Assembly (NCBI GenBank): GCA_964505065.1 | Contig: CAZDGF010000004.1 | Span: 1-64,000, forward strand | Direction of reading: 5' to 3' | DNA length: 64,000 nucleotides | DNA from: JABMMZ01 sp964505065 | Lineage (GTDB): Bacteria; Bacteroidota; Bacteroidia; NS11-12g; UBA955 | Shown: one piece after another, positions 46,368 to 56,900 of the stretch | Layout: every line of letters begins with the position of its first letter | Position numbering within the stretch: position 1 is the first letter of the stretch | Made by a program: the position numbers and the translations under genes | The notes under the pieces: model-generated | Database searches by the model: none | Told to the model about the DNA's origin: nothing | The model's input: the letters and a program-made list of their open reading frames with translations, nothing else

Positions 46368-46987
46368 GATTATTACTTGCCATATTGCTATTGGTTTACT
46401 TGCCTTTAAAAGCACAATTTTTTGGCAGAAAAAGCATTGCCATTAGCCATAGTCTTATGCAATTTAACGAACCCTTTTTAGCCAATAAAACCAATGCCAA
46501 CAATGCTACAAGTTGGGTAAGCGAGGTTGAAAAAATAAATTCTTTTAAACCATCAAGAAATTCTAACCTAAATAATTATTTTAGTTACAGTTATGGCATA
46601 GGCTTGGGGGTTTACAATAATTTAGACAATAGATTTGAGGTTTACGAAAAATCTAATTTTGTAAGATTGAGAGGAAATTTAATTTGCCATTTACCTGAAA
46701 TGCCAAAATTAGAATTTGGAACAACAATTAATAAAATTACGCCCTATTTTAAAATAGGCTATTTAACAGATAAATTGGACAAAAATTTTAAAGCGAAAAG
46801 CAATTCTTATTTCTGCTCTTCTATGAATTTTGGCGGAGGAGTAGTTTTTAGGGCTACAGATTTTATTGGCTTGAATTACGATTTTAGTATTAACCAAAGG
46901 CTAAACAACGATTACAGAACATTTGCCCAACACAAAATAGGTTTGGTAATTGCACTTTATCATTCATTTAAAATAGGTACATTTTAA
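46364..46987 (+). CDS. Probable outer-membrane beta-barrel protein
   Basis: The 207-residue product starts at TTG 46364, overlapping the smpB stop. A signal peptide (RLLLAILLLVYLPLKAQFFG) leads into alternating strands with aromatic girdle residues (FSYSYGIGLGVYNNL, YFKIGYLTDKL, CSSMNFGGGVVFRATDFIGLNYDFSI), ending HKIGLVIALYHSFKIGTF. The final strand ends in Phe, as in outer-membrane barrels. I recognise no named family. It is probably co-transcribed with smpB through TTGA coupling. An IS256 element follows 170 bases downstream. Confidence 0.6.
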   Translation: MRLLLAILLLVYLPLKAQFFGRKSIAISHSLMQFNEPFLANKTNANNATSWVSEVEKINSFKPSRNSNLNNYFSYSYGIGLGVYNNLDNRFEVYEKSNFVRLRGNLICHLPEMPKLEFGTTINKITPYFKIGYLTDKLDKNFKAKSNSYFCSSMNFGGGVVFRATDFIGLNYDFSINQRLNNDYRTFAQHKIGLVIALYHSFKIGTF

Positions 46988-47158
46988 GCCTTACCTTTTC
47001 ATTCTTCATTGTCATTTCTTTTATTTCAAATCTTTCAATTTTATTGTCATTATTTTTTATTTATTTTTTATATTATTGAGGCAATAAAATTATTAAGTAG
47101 GGAAATAAAATATTTTTTCGGAAAGTAAAAATTATTTTACAGGAAATAAAATATTTAT

Positions 47159-48544
47159 GAGTCTATTTATTAAACTGTGTCAAAAAGAATAAATTTGACA
47201 CACAAAATGGAAAACGAAAAATTTAATTATGAGGCATTCGAGGATGCCGCCTTATCGGGCTTGCGTTCAGGCAAGCCATTAGAGGGAAAAGATGGTGTAT
47301 TAGCCCCATTGCTAAAAAGGTTATTAGAAGCAGGTTTGCAAGGCGAATTAAGCGAGCATTTGTCCCAAGATAATCAGCCCAATAGGCGCAATGGCAAAAC
47401 GAGTAAAGAGGTAAAAACCTCATTTGGCAAAGTAGTAATAGAAACACCCAGAGATAGGAATAGCACTTTTGAGCCACAGGTTCTGCCCAAGCGCAAAACA
47501 GTTTTGGGCGAAGCATTAGACCATAAAGTAATCTCTTTATATAGCCATGGCATGAGCTATAATGATATATGCAAACACTTGGATGAAATGTATGGTTTAA
47601 CCGTTTCGCCCTCCAGTTTAACAGCCATTACAGATAGTATAATAGAGGATGTAAAAGCGTGGCAATCTCGTCCATTAGAAAGCGTTTATCCTTTTGTATG
47701 GTTAGATGCCATACACTACAAAGTAAAAGAAGATAATAGCATTAAAACCAAAGCTATTCATTGTTTACTGGGTGTTGGTAGAGATGGTACAAAAGACTTA
47801 TTGGGCTTATATATTAACCAAACCGAGGGTGCTAAATTTTGGCTACAAGTGCTTACATACTTGCAAAACAGAGGCGTACAAGATATTATCATTGCTTGTA
47901 TAGATAATTTAAAAGGCTTTGCAGATGCTATAGAGAGTATTTTTCCAAGCACCGAAGTGCAGCTTTGCGTTATCCATCAAATACGCAGTAGCACCAAGTA
48001 TGTAGCCTATAAAGATATAAGAGAAGTAATGGTATCGCTTAAAAAAGTGTATGAAGCTACAACCAAACAGCAAGCAGAAATGGCGTTAGACGAGTTAGAA
48101 AAACAATGGAAGCACAAGTACCCAACAATGGTAAAAAGTTGGTTTACAAACTGGGAGCGCTTGAGTAATTATTTTAAATATCCAAAAGAAATACGAAAAA
48201 TAATATACACCACCAATATTATAGAATCCTTTAATAGCCAGCTTCGTAAGGTTACAAAATCTAAACGTGTATTTAGTTCCGATATGGCACTGCTAAAGCT
48301 GCTATACCTTGTACATCTAAATATTAAAGGGCAATGGAAAACACAGATATATGGGTGGAAAACAACCTTTGCTCAAATGAATATCTTATTTGAAGAACGA
48401 ATGAACCAACATTGAAAAAAATCAAAATAATAAGTATGTTTGCAATACAAAAACCAATAAATACTTGCGAGGAGAAGGGGTGTTATACACTCCTCTCTTC
48501 AAAAGAAATATTAAAATTACTGACACAGTTTAGTGAACAGACCC
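47159..48544 (+). mobile_element. IS256-family insertion sequence
   Basis: The element spans about 1.39 kb. The terminal inverted repeats are GAGTCTATTTATTAAACTGTGTCA at the left (47159-47182; core TAAACTGTGTCA) and, read from the right end inward, GGGTCTGTTCAC then TAAACTGTGTCA (48544 back to 48521): 19 of 24 positions agree. An inner inverted pair GTGTCAAA/TTTGACAC lies just inside the left end (47177-47202). The single transposase gene is intact. No 8-9-bp target duplication can be seen beside the ends (left flank AAAATATTTAT, right flank ACCCTTTTAC). The right flank is followed by a hairpin (48574-48601) and the promoter of the next gene. Confidence 0.85.
47207..48415 (+). CDS. IS256-family (mutator-type) transposase
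   Basis: From the ATG at 47207 the protein has 402 residues, the normal IS256 length; a GTG at 47177 would add 10 residues but lies in the inverted repeat. DDE-type catalytic residues are recognisable in VWLDAIHYKVKED (first Asp), IACIDNLKGFADAI (second Asp) and YTTNIIESFNSQLRKVTKS (Glu). VKTSFGKVVIETPRDRNSTF and LYSHGMSYNDICKHL match the N-terminal DNA-binding part of the family. No frameshift or stop interrupts the gene, so the element could be active. Confidence 0.93.
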   Translation: MENEKFNYEAFEDAALSGLRSGKPLEGKDGVLAPLLKRLLEAGLQGELSEHLSQDNQPNRRNGKTSKEVKTSFGKVVIETPRDRNSTFEPQVLPKRKTVLGEALDHKVISLYSHGMSYNDICKHLDEMYGLTVSPSSLTAITDSIIEDVKAWQSRPLESVYPFVWLDAIHYKVKEDNSIKTKAIHCLLGVGRDGTKDLLGLYINQTEGAKFWLQVLTYLQNRGVQDIIIACIDNLKGFADAIESIFPSTEVQLCVIHQIRSSTKYVAYKDIREVMVSLKKVYEATTKQQAEMALDELEKQWKHKYPTMVKSWFTNWERLSNYFKYPKEIRKIIYTTNIIESFNSQLRKVTKSKRVFSSDMALLKLLYLVHLNIKGQWKTQIYGWKTTFAQMNILFEERMNQH

Positions 48545-48610
48545 ACCCTTTTACTCTTATCATTTTTATTGTACAAAAATGATTTTAAAATATCATTTTT
48601 GACTTACCTA

Positions 48611-48642
48611 TTGTTTATTTCAAATATTTCATTATATATTTG
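48611..48642 (+). promoter_or_regulatory. Promoter of the frameshifted secreted-protein gene
   Basis: A TTG at 48611-48613 and a perfect TATATTTG (TAnnTTTG) at 48635-48642 are separated by 21 bases, within the usual Bacteroidota range. The predicted start is about 48648, leaving a leader of about 15 bases before the ATG at 48664. This is the best complete promoter match in the window. Confidence 0.65.
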
Positions 48643-48663
48643 TAAAACCAAAACCATATAATT

Positions 48664-50281
48664 ATGAAATTAATACTACAAAATTTGCTATCGAATATGT
48701 TCGATAAAAAAATGGGGGGGCAATTTTAATCCTTTGCATTTTGCTTATTTCATCCACAAAAGTATTTGCTACAGAGGTTTACAAAAGCCGAGTAGCTACT
48801 GCCAATCAATTTAAAAATTACAGTATGTGTAGAAGTAATTATAACGATGGTTTTATATATTGTGGCAATATAAAAAATTCTAATGGAGTAGATAAAATAC
48901 ATATATTAAGAACCGATAACCAGTTTAATACCATTTGGAGCTATATGTACGAAACAGGCGGTTCACTTAGTTTAAATTCTACTAAAATTGTTGGTAAAGT
49001 AGCCAATGAATATTGGATAAGCGGTTATATAGGCACTACCACCTCTGCCGCTATTGATAAAAAACCATTTATTATGAAAATAGATGATAACGGCAACCAA
49101 CTGAACCATACCTTTGGCGGTAATGCTTTGCCAGGAACAGGACAAGAAAACTATGGTGTATTTTTAGATGTAGAACCTACTGCCGATGGCGGCTGTGTAG
49201 CAGTACGCTATTATGGTAATACCACAGGCGAAACTGGGAGTTTTCCAGATAAACGAGGTGTTATTATGAAATTTAGCTCAACATTGGCTTTGCAATGGAC
49301 AAATAGCTACCACGATACAGGGCATAACCACTCTCCCGATGGTCTATATTACGATGTAGCAGAAAATGTAATAGTAGTAGGCAATGAGTATTTTGTTACA
49401 GGGTCTATAAGCTATAAATATTACGAATGGGATATAAATAATCAGCGTTGGATTTATGATAGAACACATCCAAGTTTTTTTTATGCTAAATTTGATGCCA
49501 GTGGCAATAACAGTTATGCAAGGTCAAGATATATGGATGCCTCTGCTTTTAATGCTTGCTACGATGCAAGTACAGGAAATGATTTATTATTGGAAAAGAA
49601 GATATTCAAGGTTCCAGTACCGTTGAAACTTCACTTATTGCCTCTGTTTCATTTGCAAGTGGCACTTTAAATAATTTAAGGCGATTTGTTGCACAAAATC
49701 CATCTAATTTTCCATTTCCACATTTGCCTACGCCATATAAAATTTTATTAGAAGGCGATGAATTGTATATTTATGGTTATGTACGCTCATTCTATTTAAA
49801 TGGTTCTACAACATCAGAAGATATAATGATACCATTTAGATTGGAATTAAATAAAACCAACTACGCAATAAATAGTTTTGTAATTAATCATACAGATATT
49901 AATGCCACTGATGGCTACCCCAGTCAAGACATTGGTTTTTTGAACGCTACAATGGGTTCGATTTCAGCCTCCTTTCAATCTAATCATTCTGCTATTTATG
50001 CGCCCGAAATGGCATGCCATTACAGAGATGCTGAAAATAATTTACAATGGGCTATGATAGGCTATTTTGATAGAGCAGGTGGAGCGCCATTAGATTTTGA
50101 ATTGCATTGCTTAAGTTCTGAACAAGTAGAGTGCAATCCTTTGGATAGAACAATGGTTTTTGATGACCCTTTAACACTTATTAATGACCCTCCTAAAATA
50201 CTACCCATAGGCGATTGCAATTATATATCAGGTGCTATTGTGCGCTCTACTATATCTCTTAACGATAATAGTTGTAATTAA
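48664..50281 (+). pseudogene. Secreted protein gene with two -1 frameshifts (G7 tract and 49590)
   Basis: ATG 48664 opens a frame (MKLILQNLLSNMFDKKMGG) that runs into a stop at 48727-48729. One extra G in the G7 run at 48714-48720 would join it to AILILCILLISSTKVFATE, completing a signal peptide. The second frame then runs to the 49590 region (YNDGFIYCGNIKNSNGVDK, PTADGGCVAVRYYGN, FFYAKFDASGNN), where another missing base (TTG|GAA needing GGG) shifts it. The third frame continues GKEDIQGSSTVETSLIASVS through ILLEGDELYIYGYVRS to DNSCN and the stop at 50279-50281. The restored product has about 540 residues of beta-propeller-like repeats without a visible T9SS domain. Two single-base losses in one gene suggest decay, or phase variation plus decay. 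Confidence 0.75.
48714..48720 (+). repeat. G7 homopolymer in a signal-peptide coding region
   Basis: Seven consecutive G in strongly AT-rich DNA sit 50 bases after an ATG. With seven G the signal peptide frame is broken; with eight G it is open. Runs like this are typical slip-strand switches. Confidence 0.7.
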
Positions 50282-50312
50282 ATTTTCACGCTTTTTTATT
50301 TTTTTAGATATT

Positions 50313-53300
50313 TTGAAAAAAATACTATTCGTACTATCAATGGTGGTGGAAATATTTCAATGCTATTCAACTAACAATAAAGGAGTTTTATATGGGCCTT
50401 CCTCCAGAGTAGATTACCAATCAGAATACGAATGGCTAAGCCCTACAAAACTTAAATTTCATTTTTATGTTTATAGATTAAATTATGCTTCAAGTATAGG
50501 CTCGATTATTTATCCTGATACAGCTTATATATATTTGCGTTATGATGGGAATTTATGGAGTGAAGCTATTTTTATGATAAAAGATAGTACCATTAGCCAC
50601 CCTAATAAGTTATGCAATCCTACAACAGATGAATGTTATACCACATTTTGTAATCAACAATATAATATAAATATAACAAATCAGAAAAGTATTTTCCGTT
50701 ACACTGGAATTATAGATTTTAATCAAACCAATATCAAAGATACTCTTAATAAATGGGGTGCATGTATGGTAGATATAGGATTTAGAGGCAATTATGACGA
50801 TGTTTATAATAATATTACTTCAAATAGTAGTAATAAAAACAATTATTTTTGTTATTTTAGTATCAATAGGTGTTTTAAATGGAAAATAGGTGATAAATCA
50901 CCAATACCACGCTTATTTCATACATTCAATCATATGAATTGGTTTGACAAAGGCTTGCAACAAATGGATTTTGGTAGTAATACAGACAACTTTGATAGCG
51001 TTAATTATGAGTTAGAGTTACCAAAAGGGGGTAATTATAGCTATAAAAGTCCTTACTCTAAAAATTATTATATTGAAGGCTATTGTTCGGGTGTAGAGCC
51101 TTGTAGTGCCCGACCAAAACTTAACCCACCAAGGGGTTTTTATTTAAGCCCCTTAACAGGTATTACTACAAGGTATTTTAATAGTTCGCAATTTATTCCC
51201 TACCCATTGTTTTATATTGAAACAAAACTATTTAAAAAAGATAGTAATAAAAATATGCAACAAGTAGCTTTGCTTAGTAGAGCTCAAACAACTTTTGTTT
51301 TTAATGATGTAAATGGCAATGGTAAATATGTAACACCCGACAAAAAACTAAACACCCGAGTAGAAATAGAAAACCTACCGCTATACCGCTACCCATGCGA
51401 GGAAGTGGCAGATACCCTTAGCTTTAATATGCGTGATACTTTAGCCATAAACCAAACCGCTAAAGATACCATAGATTATAATTTTATAAATACCCTGCCC
51501 AGTAGCACCATAGCCATAAATACCAAAGCCAGCAATTTGGTGGAGGCTAAAATACAATGGACAGCCCCTGCCAATAGCCATTTAAAAAATCCATATATAT
51601 TTAATGTATATGCTACCGAAGTGCGTTGCAATAAAAATAAACGAGAGGTTTTTCGCTCGGTAGAGTATAATGTAATACCCACCCCACGCTATACCATAAC
51701 AATAGATACCACCAAATGTGGGTTTATAAAATTTAAAGTAAATATAGCCACTATAACAGATTTTAGCTACCAATGGCAAATAAGCAATGGCACTTCCACA
51801 TACACCAGTAGCAAATGGAGTGATAGCATAGCCATAAATAAAAAAGGAAAATGGCAGATAAAACTAAGCGTAAAAAATATAGAATATGGCTGCCAAGCCA
51901 ATAGCACAGATTCTATAATAATTAATAATTTACAACTGCTTGCCAATATCAATGCCGCTAAAACAGTATTCTGCCCTTTAGATTCTTTGCCATTAAACAG
52001 CCTAATAAAAAACAATGAAGGAGCGGTTCAATACCAATGGGCTAAAGGCAATAAGATAATAGGCAATGCAAACAGCATAAGCTTAAGCCAAGCAGGCAGC
52101 ATAAAACTTACCACCACCGATGCCAGAAACTGCAAAGCGCACGATAGCATAAGCATTAAACAATATAGCTCTATTGTATTTAGCCCTATTGCAGATACCA
52201 CCTTTTGCCACAAGCAACCCATAACCCTAAAAAGTCAACAACAAAATATAAACGATACTGCCCTATGGTTGCATAATCAAAGCCAAGCAAATAATCAAGT
52301 ATTAAGCCAAGCAGCCAATTATATTATACAATATAAAGACAGTAACAATTGCTCGGCAATGGATACCTTTACACTTTCAGAAATAAAAGACTATTACAGC
52401 CAAATACAAGTGCAAGACAGCGTATGTAAACACAGCACCCAAATATTAAAGGTAGAAAAAAACAATCTTTATGCTTTTGGTTCTCAACAATGGCTAAATA
52501 ATGGCACATTAATAGCAGCTAATACCGATAGTATTAATTATAAATTTACTGCACCTACACAAATAATATTAAACACCCAACTTACCCATCAAGCCAAGCA
52601 ATGTTTATTTGCAGATACCTTTAATATAGCCATATATGCTAAACCCAATTATAGCTTACAGTTTATAAAGAAAGATACTTGTCTAAATGGTAATTTAATA
52701 GCCATTAAAATTGTGAGCAATGAGGCATTTAAAAACCAAACAATAAATTGGGGCAATGGTAATATAGAAAACTTTACTAACCAAGCCCAACAAAGTTATG
52801 CCACTTCAGGTAAATATACCCTGCAAGGCATTTTACATACCACACAAGGCTGCCTCGATACATTTACACAATCTGTAAATATACTACCTTCGCCTAATGC
52901 TAATTTTAGCGTAACAGATACAGCCTTTTGCCTTGGCAAAAGCATTGTAGCAAGTGTAAATACTCAACCTGCCAATGCCCAACAAATAATATTGTGGGGC
53001 AATGGCAATATAAATGCAGGTGTTAGCAATAGTAATTATAATTATTTGTATAGCAATACAGGTAATTATACTATTAAGCTATTAGCCACATTAAACAATA
53101 ATTGTGTAGATACAGCTATAAAAACAATTATTGTTTACCCAAAGCCAAACACCCAAATACAAGCCAGTAGCTTATGCCTTGGCGACAGCAGTTTTTATCA
53201 ATATTCAGAAGCAAATAATTTACCCTTAATAGGGCAACAATGGTTTGAAAATGGTATTGACATAAGCCTCCAAAAAGAAATAAAACTATTTAACAGCGCA

Positions 53301-53900
53301 TTGCGTACATTTACAATTGCATTAAAAACAATATCAAATTACGGATGCTTAAATATAGAAAATAAAACTATAAAAATTGTAGAAAAACCCAAAGCCCAAT
53401 ATACCCACACCCGCATAGGTAGAACCGCTAACGGCATAGAACTTTATTTTGTAAACGAAAGTAAAAATAGCAATGCTTGGCTTTGGCGGTTTGGCAGCAA
53501 TGATAGTTCTATAATACAAAATCCAAAATATACCTATGCAGATACAGGGTTTAAAACCATTATCTTAATAGCCAACAATCAAAATACTTGTTATGATACC
53601 CTAAAGCAAATAATACCCGTATTAGATTTTATAGAGTTTTATTTTCCTACAGCTTTTAGCCCCAATAACAATGGGCTAAATGATGGCTTTGGATTAGCCT
53701 TCAACCAACATATTTTAGCCAAAGATTACCATATAGAAATATACAACCATTGGGGCGAAAAACTATTTGAAACCAACAATAAAACCGAGCAATGGCTACC
53801 AGCCAATGGCACACTTGGGGTGTATATTTACAAAGCCCAAGTGCGAGATATTTACAATGTGCTACATGAATATAAAGGGGTGGTGGAGTTGTTAAGGTAA
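50313..53900 (+). CDS. Large PKD-repeat protein with gliding-motility-associated C-terminal domain
   Basis: From the TTG at 50313 (KKILFVLSMVVEIFQCYS, a short signal sequence) the protein has 1195 residues; the frame is open further upstream, but that sequence overlaps the previous gene. The N-terminal part (SRVDYQSEYEWLSPTKLKFH, then VYRL) resembles that of the protein at 116-3643. The middle has Cys-rich beta units with SLSQAGSIKLTTTDARNC-type PKD/Ig patterns, including WGNGNIENF and WRFGSNDSSIIQNPKYTYAD (about 1050-1070). The C-terminus from FYFPTAFSPNNNGLNDGF through YNHWGEKLFE to YKGVVELLR is the gliding-motility-associated T9SS domain. It is probably a secreted adhesin or matrix protein. 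Confidence 0.87.
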   Translation: MKKILFVLSMVVEIFQCYSTNNKGVLYGPSSRVDYQSEYEWLSPTKLKFHFYVYRLNYASSIGSIIYPDTAYIYLRYDGNLWSEAIFMIKDSTISHPNKLCNPTTDECYTTFCNQQYNINITNQKSIFRYTGIIDFNQTNIKDTLNKWGACMVDIGFRGNYDDVYNNITSNSSNKNNYFCYFSINRCFKWKIGDKSPIPRLFHTFNHMNWFDKGLQQMDFGSNTDNFDSVNYELELPKGGNYSYKSPYSKNYYIEGYCSGVEPCSARPKLNPPRGFYLSPLTGITTRYFNSSQFIPYPLFYIETKLFKKDSNKNMQQVALLSRAQTTFVFNDVNGNGKYVTPDKKLNTRVEIENLPLYRYPCEEVADTLSFNMRDTLAINQTAKDTIDYNFINTLPSSTIAINTKASNLVEAKIQWTAPANSHLKNPYIFNVYATEVRCNKNKREVFRSVEYNVIPTPRYTITIDTTKCGFIKFKVNIATITDFSYQWQISNGTSTYTSSKWSDSIAINKKGKWQIKLSVKNIEYGCQANSTDSIIINNLQLLANINAAKTVFCPLDSLPLNSLIKNNEGAVQYQWAKGNKIIGNANSISLSQAGSIKLTTTDARNCKAHDSISIKQYSSIVFSPIADTTFCHKQPITLKSQQQNINDTALWLHNQSQANNQVLSQAANYIIQYKDSNNCSAMDTFTLSEIKDYYSQIQVQDSVCKHSTQILKVEKNNLYAFGSQQWLNNGTLIAANTDSINYKFTAPTQIILNTQLTHQAKQCLFADTFNIAIYAKPNYSLQFIKKDTCLNGNLIAIKIVSNEAFKNQTINWGNGNIENFTNQAQQSYATSGKYTLQGILHTTQGCLDTFTQSVNILPSPNANFSVTDTAFCLGKSIVASVNTQPANAQQIILWGNGNINAGVSNSNYNYLYSNTGNYTIKLLATLNNNCVDTAIKTIIVYPKPNTQIQASSLCLGDSSFYQYSEANNLPLIGQQWFENGIDISLQKEIKLFNSALRTFTIALKTISNYGCLNIENKTIKIVEKPKAQYTHTRIGRTANGIELYFVNESKNSNAWLWRFGSNDSSIIQNPKYTYADTGFKTIILIANNQNTCYDTLKQIIPVLDFIEFYFPTAFSPNNNGLNDGFGLAFNQHILAKDYHIEIYNHWGEKLFETNNKTEQWLPANGTLGVYIYKAQVRDIYNVLHEYKGVVELLR

Positions 53901-53968
53901 TCAATCCCATTGTCATTTTTTTATGCCAAATGATTAGGTTTTAATAAAAATTGTTTATTTTTACCGAG

Positions 53969-56900
53969 ATGAATACATTTTACTGTAATTTAAAATATTT
54001 TCTTTTTGTAGTATTTATAGGGCTTTCATTGGCTTTAAATGCCCAATATATTGATATTTCTACCGATGAGTATCCCTCTTTTTCTATAGGACCAGCCAAT
54101 ACTACAAGTTTAGCCAATGCCTATTCACGCTATGCCTATATTTATCCAGAAAGTATGGTAAGCACGCTTAAACATGGCGATACCATTACAAAATTATCTT
54201 TTTTAAGGCTTAATGGTGGCAGTTTTTCGGGCAATGCCAATATGAAATTATACATGCGCACTACCGTAAATACAAGCTATACTGTTAGAAACATTAATTG
54301 GGTAAATCAAAAAAGTGTTACAGGAATGAAAAAAGTATATGATGATAACCCCCATTCGGAAATGGGCAGCCAAGCAGGTTGGGTTACATTTACACTTACA
54401 ACGCCTTATGTGGTAGATACCATATTGGGCAAGAACTTTGAATTATTGGCAGAATACGAACAAGGAAGTGCGCAAAATATACCCAACGGTTGGGCAAGCG
54501 AGTATAGAGGTTTTTCTACACATCAAACAAAATACGCCACAACATTTAACGGATTTAGTTTTGATACCACACAATCTACAACAATATGGCATCCCTCTAT
54601 TCGTATTCATTTTCCAAGATATAATAATGATGCAAGGGTTGAAATGGTGTATAGCTTGGGTAAATTGCCTATTCCTTTGGGCAATCCTGATACGGTAAAG
54701 GCTATTGTAAGAAATGTAGGAAAAAAAGATTTGACAAATTTTAAATTTTATTTTGAAAGTAAGGGTAAAAATAAACACAAAGATTCTATCAATATCAATA
54801 TAATAAAAGGGGAGGAGAAACTGATAAATATGCCCAATTATAGCCCTACAAACTTGGGTTTAGATACACTGGTAGTAAAAGTAGCAAATGATGATAATAA
54901 TGTAATGAATGCTGCCCAGTGTTATAGAATATGTACAGAAAATATTTATTCATACAAAGACCCAACATTGCCTATTGCAGGTGGCATAGGGTTTAATGGA
55001 ACATCTGGCGATTTTGTTGCAAAATTTTATTCCTCTTCTGCCAAGGCCATTAACCAAATAAATGTTAGTTTTTCTACTTCAAATATTAAATTCAAATTGG
55101 GTATTTGGAAAGCCGATGGCAAAAATGGCGCACCTAAAACCAATGTATGGACATCAGATTCTTTGTATTCTTCCAATAATTTTACAACACCTGTATTGCC
55201 GCCTGTAGCCATAGATGGTAGCTTTTATGTGGGTGTTAGGCAAGTAGGTAATACAAATGTGGGTTTTGGTTATCAAGCAGAAGACCCCGTAAGAAACAAT
55301 ACTTTTTATTATGCTGCCCCTATGAATGATACTAATTGGGTAGATTTTGCACCAGATGCACCTTTTAAATTTGCTATTGAACCACGCATACAAACCAATA
55401 ACGATGTAGCCCCCATTAGTTTAGATAATCCAATAGATACTGTTAAATTAACAAATCTTAAAACCATTGCGCCTAAAGCTACCATATTAAATTATGGGGC
55501 ATTAAATCAAACAACACCTTTTAATGTATCTATGATAATTAGAAGAAACAATACAGTAGAATATAGCTCTACAAAATCGGATACGCTTTGGAGTGGAAGC
55601 AAGCGCAGAATTACGTTCGATTCTACTTTTTTGCCCACCCAAAGTGGCGATTATGATGTAATGATAATTACACGTTTGGCGAACGATCAAATGAAAGACA
55701 ACGATACAATAAGACGTAAAATTGTTGTAGCCAATTATAAAGATGTAGGGCTTGGTGTTATTTTCGACCCAGCAGGGGGTTCTATTTACGAACAATTTGT
55801 AGATACAATTTACCCAACCATATATGTTCAAAATTTTGGTATGGATAAGCAAGGTCCTTTTGATATTGTAGCTGAAATATATGATGAAAATAACAACAAA
55901 ATATATGCTGAAACTACAACAGCCACACTCACGGCTTTAAATAGTGTTATCAAGGCATTTAAGGAGTTTCCTTGTAGCCTGAAAGGCAATTTTAAATTTG
56001 TAGCTTATACAAAGTTGAACATAGATACTGATAGAAGAAACGATACAGCTATACGTTTTTTTCAAATAATAAGAAGCAATGATGTAGCTTTAACTGAATT
56101 GTATTATCCTTTGAATGGCGTAAGCCTTGCACCGCCTGTGGCAAGCAAGCGTCCAAGTGTTTTAATGGAAAATTTAGGGGGTCTTAATCAAGGCGATGAT
56201 TTTCCTACCTATTGCAGAATATATTATGGCAATACTTTAATATATGCCGATTCAGTAATGCTAAATAGTTTTAGAACCATTCCTTCTACTTTAAGTTTTA
56301 AAAATTTTAAACCCACACTTAAAGGCTATTACACCATGAAAGTGTTTACAGATTTGCCAACCGACCAATACAGGGCAAACGATACCATTACAAGTAAATT
56401 TGCCGTTGGTGTGCCAGATGATGTTCAAGTATTAGCAATAGCCCCAGTGTTGAATAGTGCTTTAATAGTAAATCAAAAATATGCACCCAAAGTATTGGTA
56501 AAAAACAATGGATTTAATAGCCAAAATACGCCTTTTCCTGTTGTGTTTAAAGTAAGCAAAGGTTTGCAAACATTGTATTTAGATGTAAAAACCACTACCA
56601 TAGATAGTGGCGATAGCAAATGGATAACTTTTGATAGTACTTTGGTATTAACAGATACCAATAAGGTAAATGTTTTGGCTTATGCTATATTGCCCAACGA
56701 TTTTTTTAAAACCAATGATACCCTAAAAGGTTGGTACAATGGCAAAACATTGTTTGATGTAAGCGTTTCAGCTATTCAATATCCTGTATTTACAGATACA
56801 CTGATGGTAAATACTGTTGGCATAAAACCAATTTTAACCATTAGCAATATTGGCGATAGCTTGGTAAAAACGAAATTTAAAACTGTTTGTAAAATAACCG

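Noticed and set aside
47177..47206. GTG start for the transposase at 47177
   Set aside because: The GTG lies in the terminal inverted repeat, and the ATG at 47207 gives the normal family length.
48574..48601. Terminator downstream of the IS256 element
   Set aside because: CAAAAATGAT and ATCATTTTTG pair well, but the stem is all A/T-rich and no T-tract follows; it could equally be a protein-binding palindrome.
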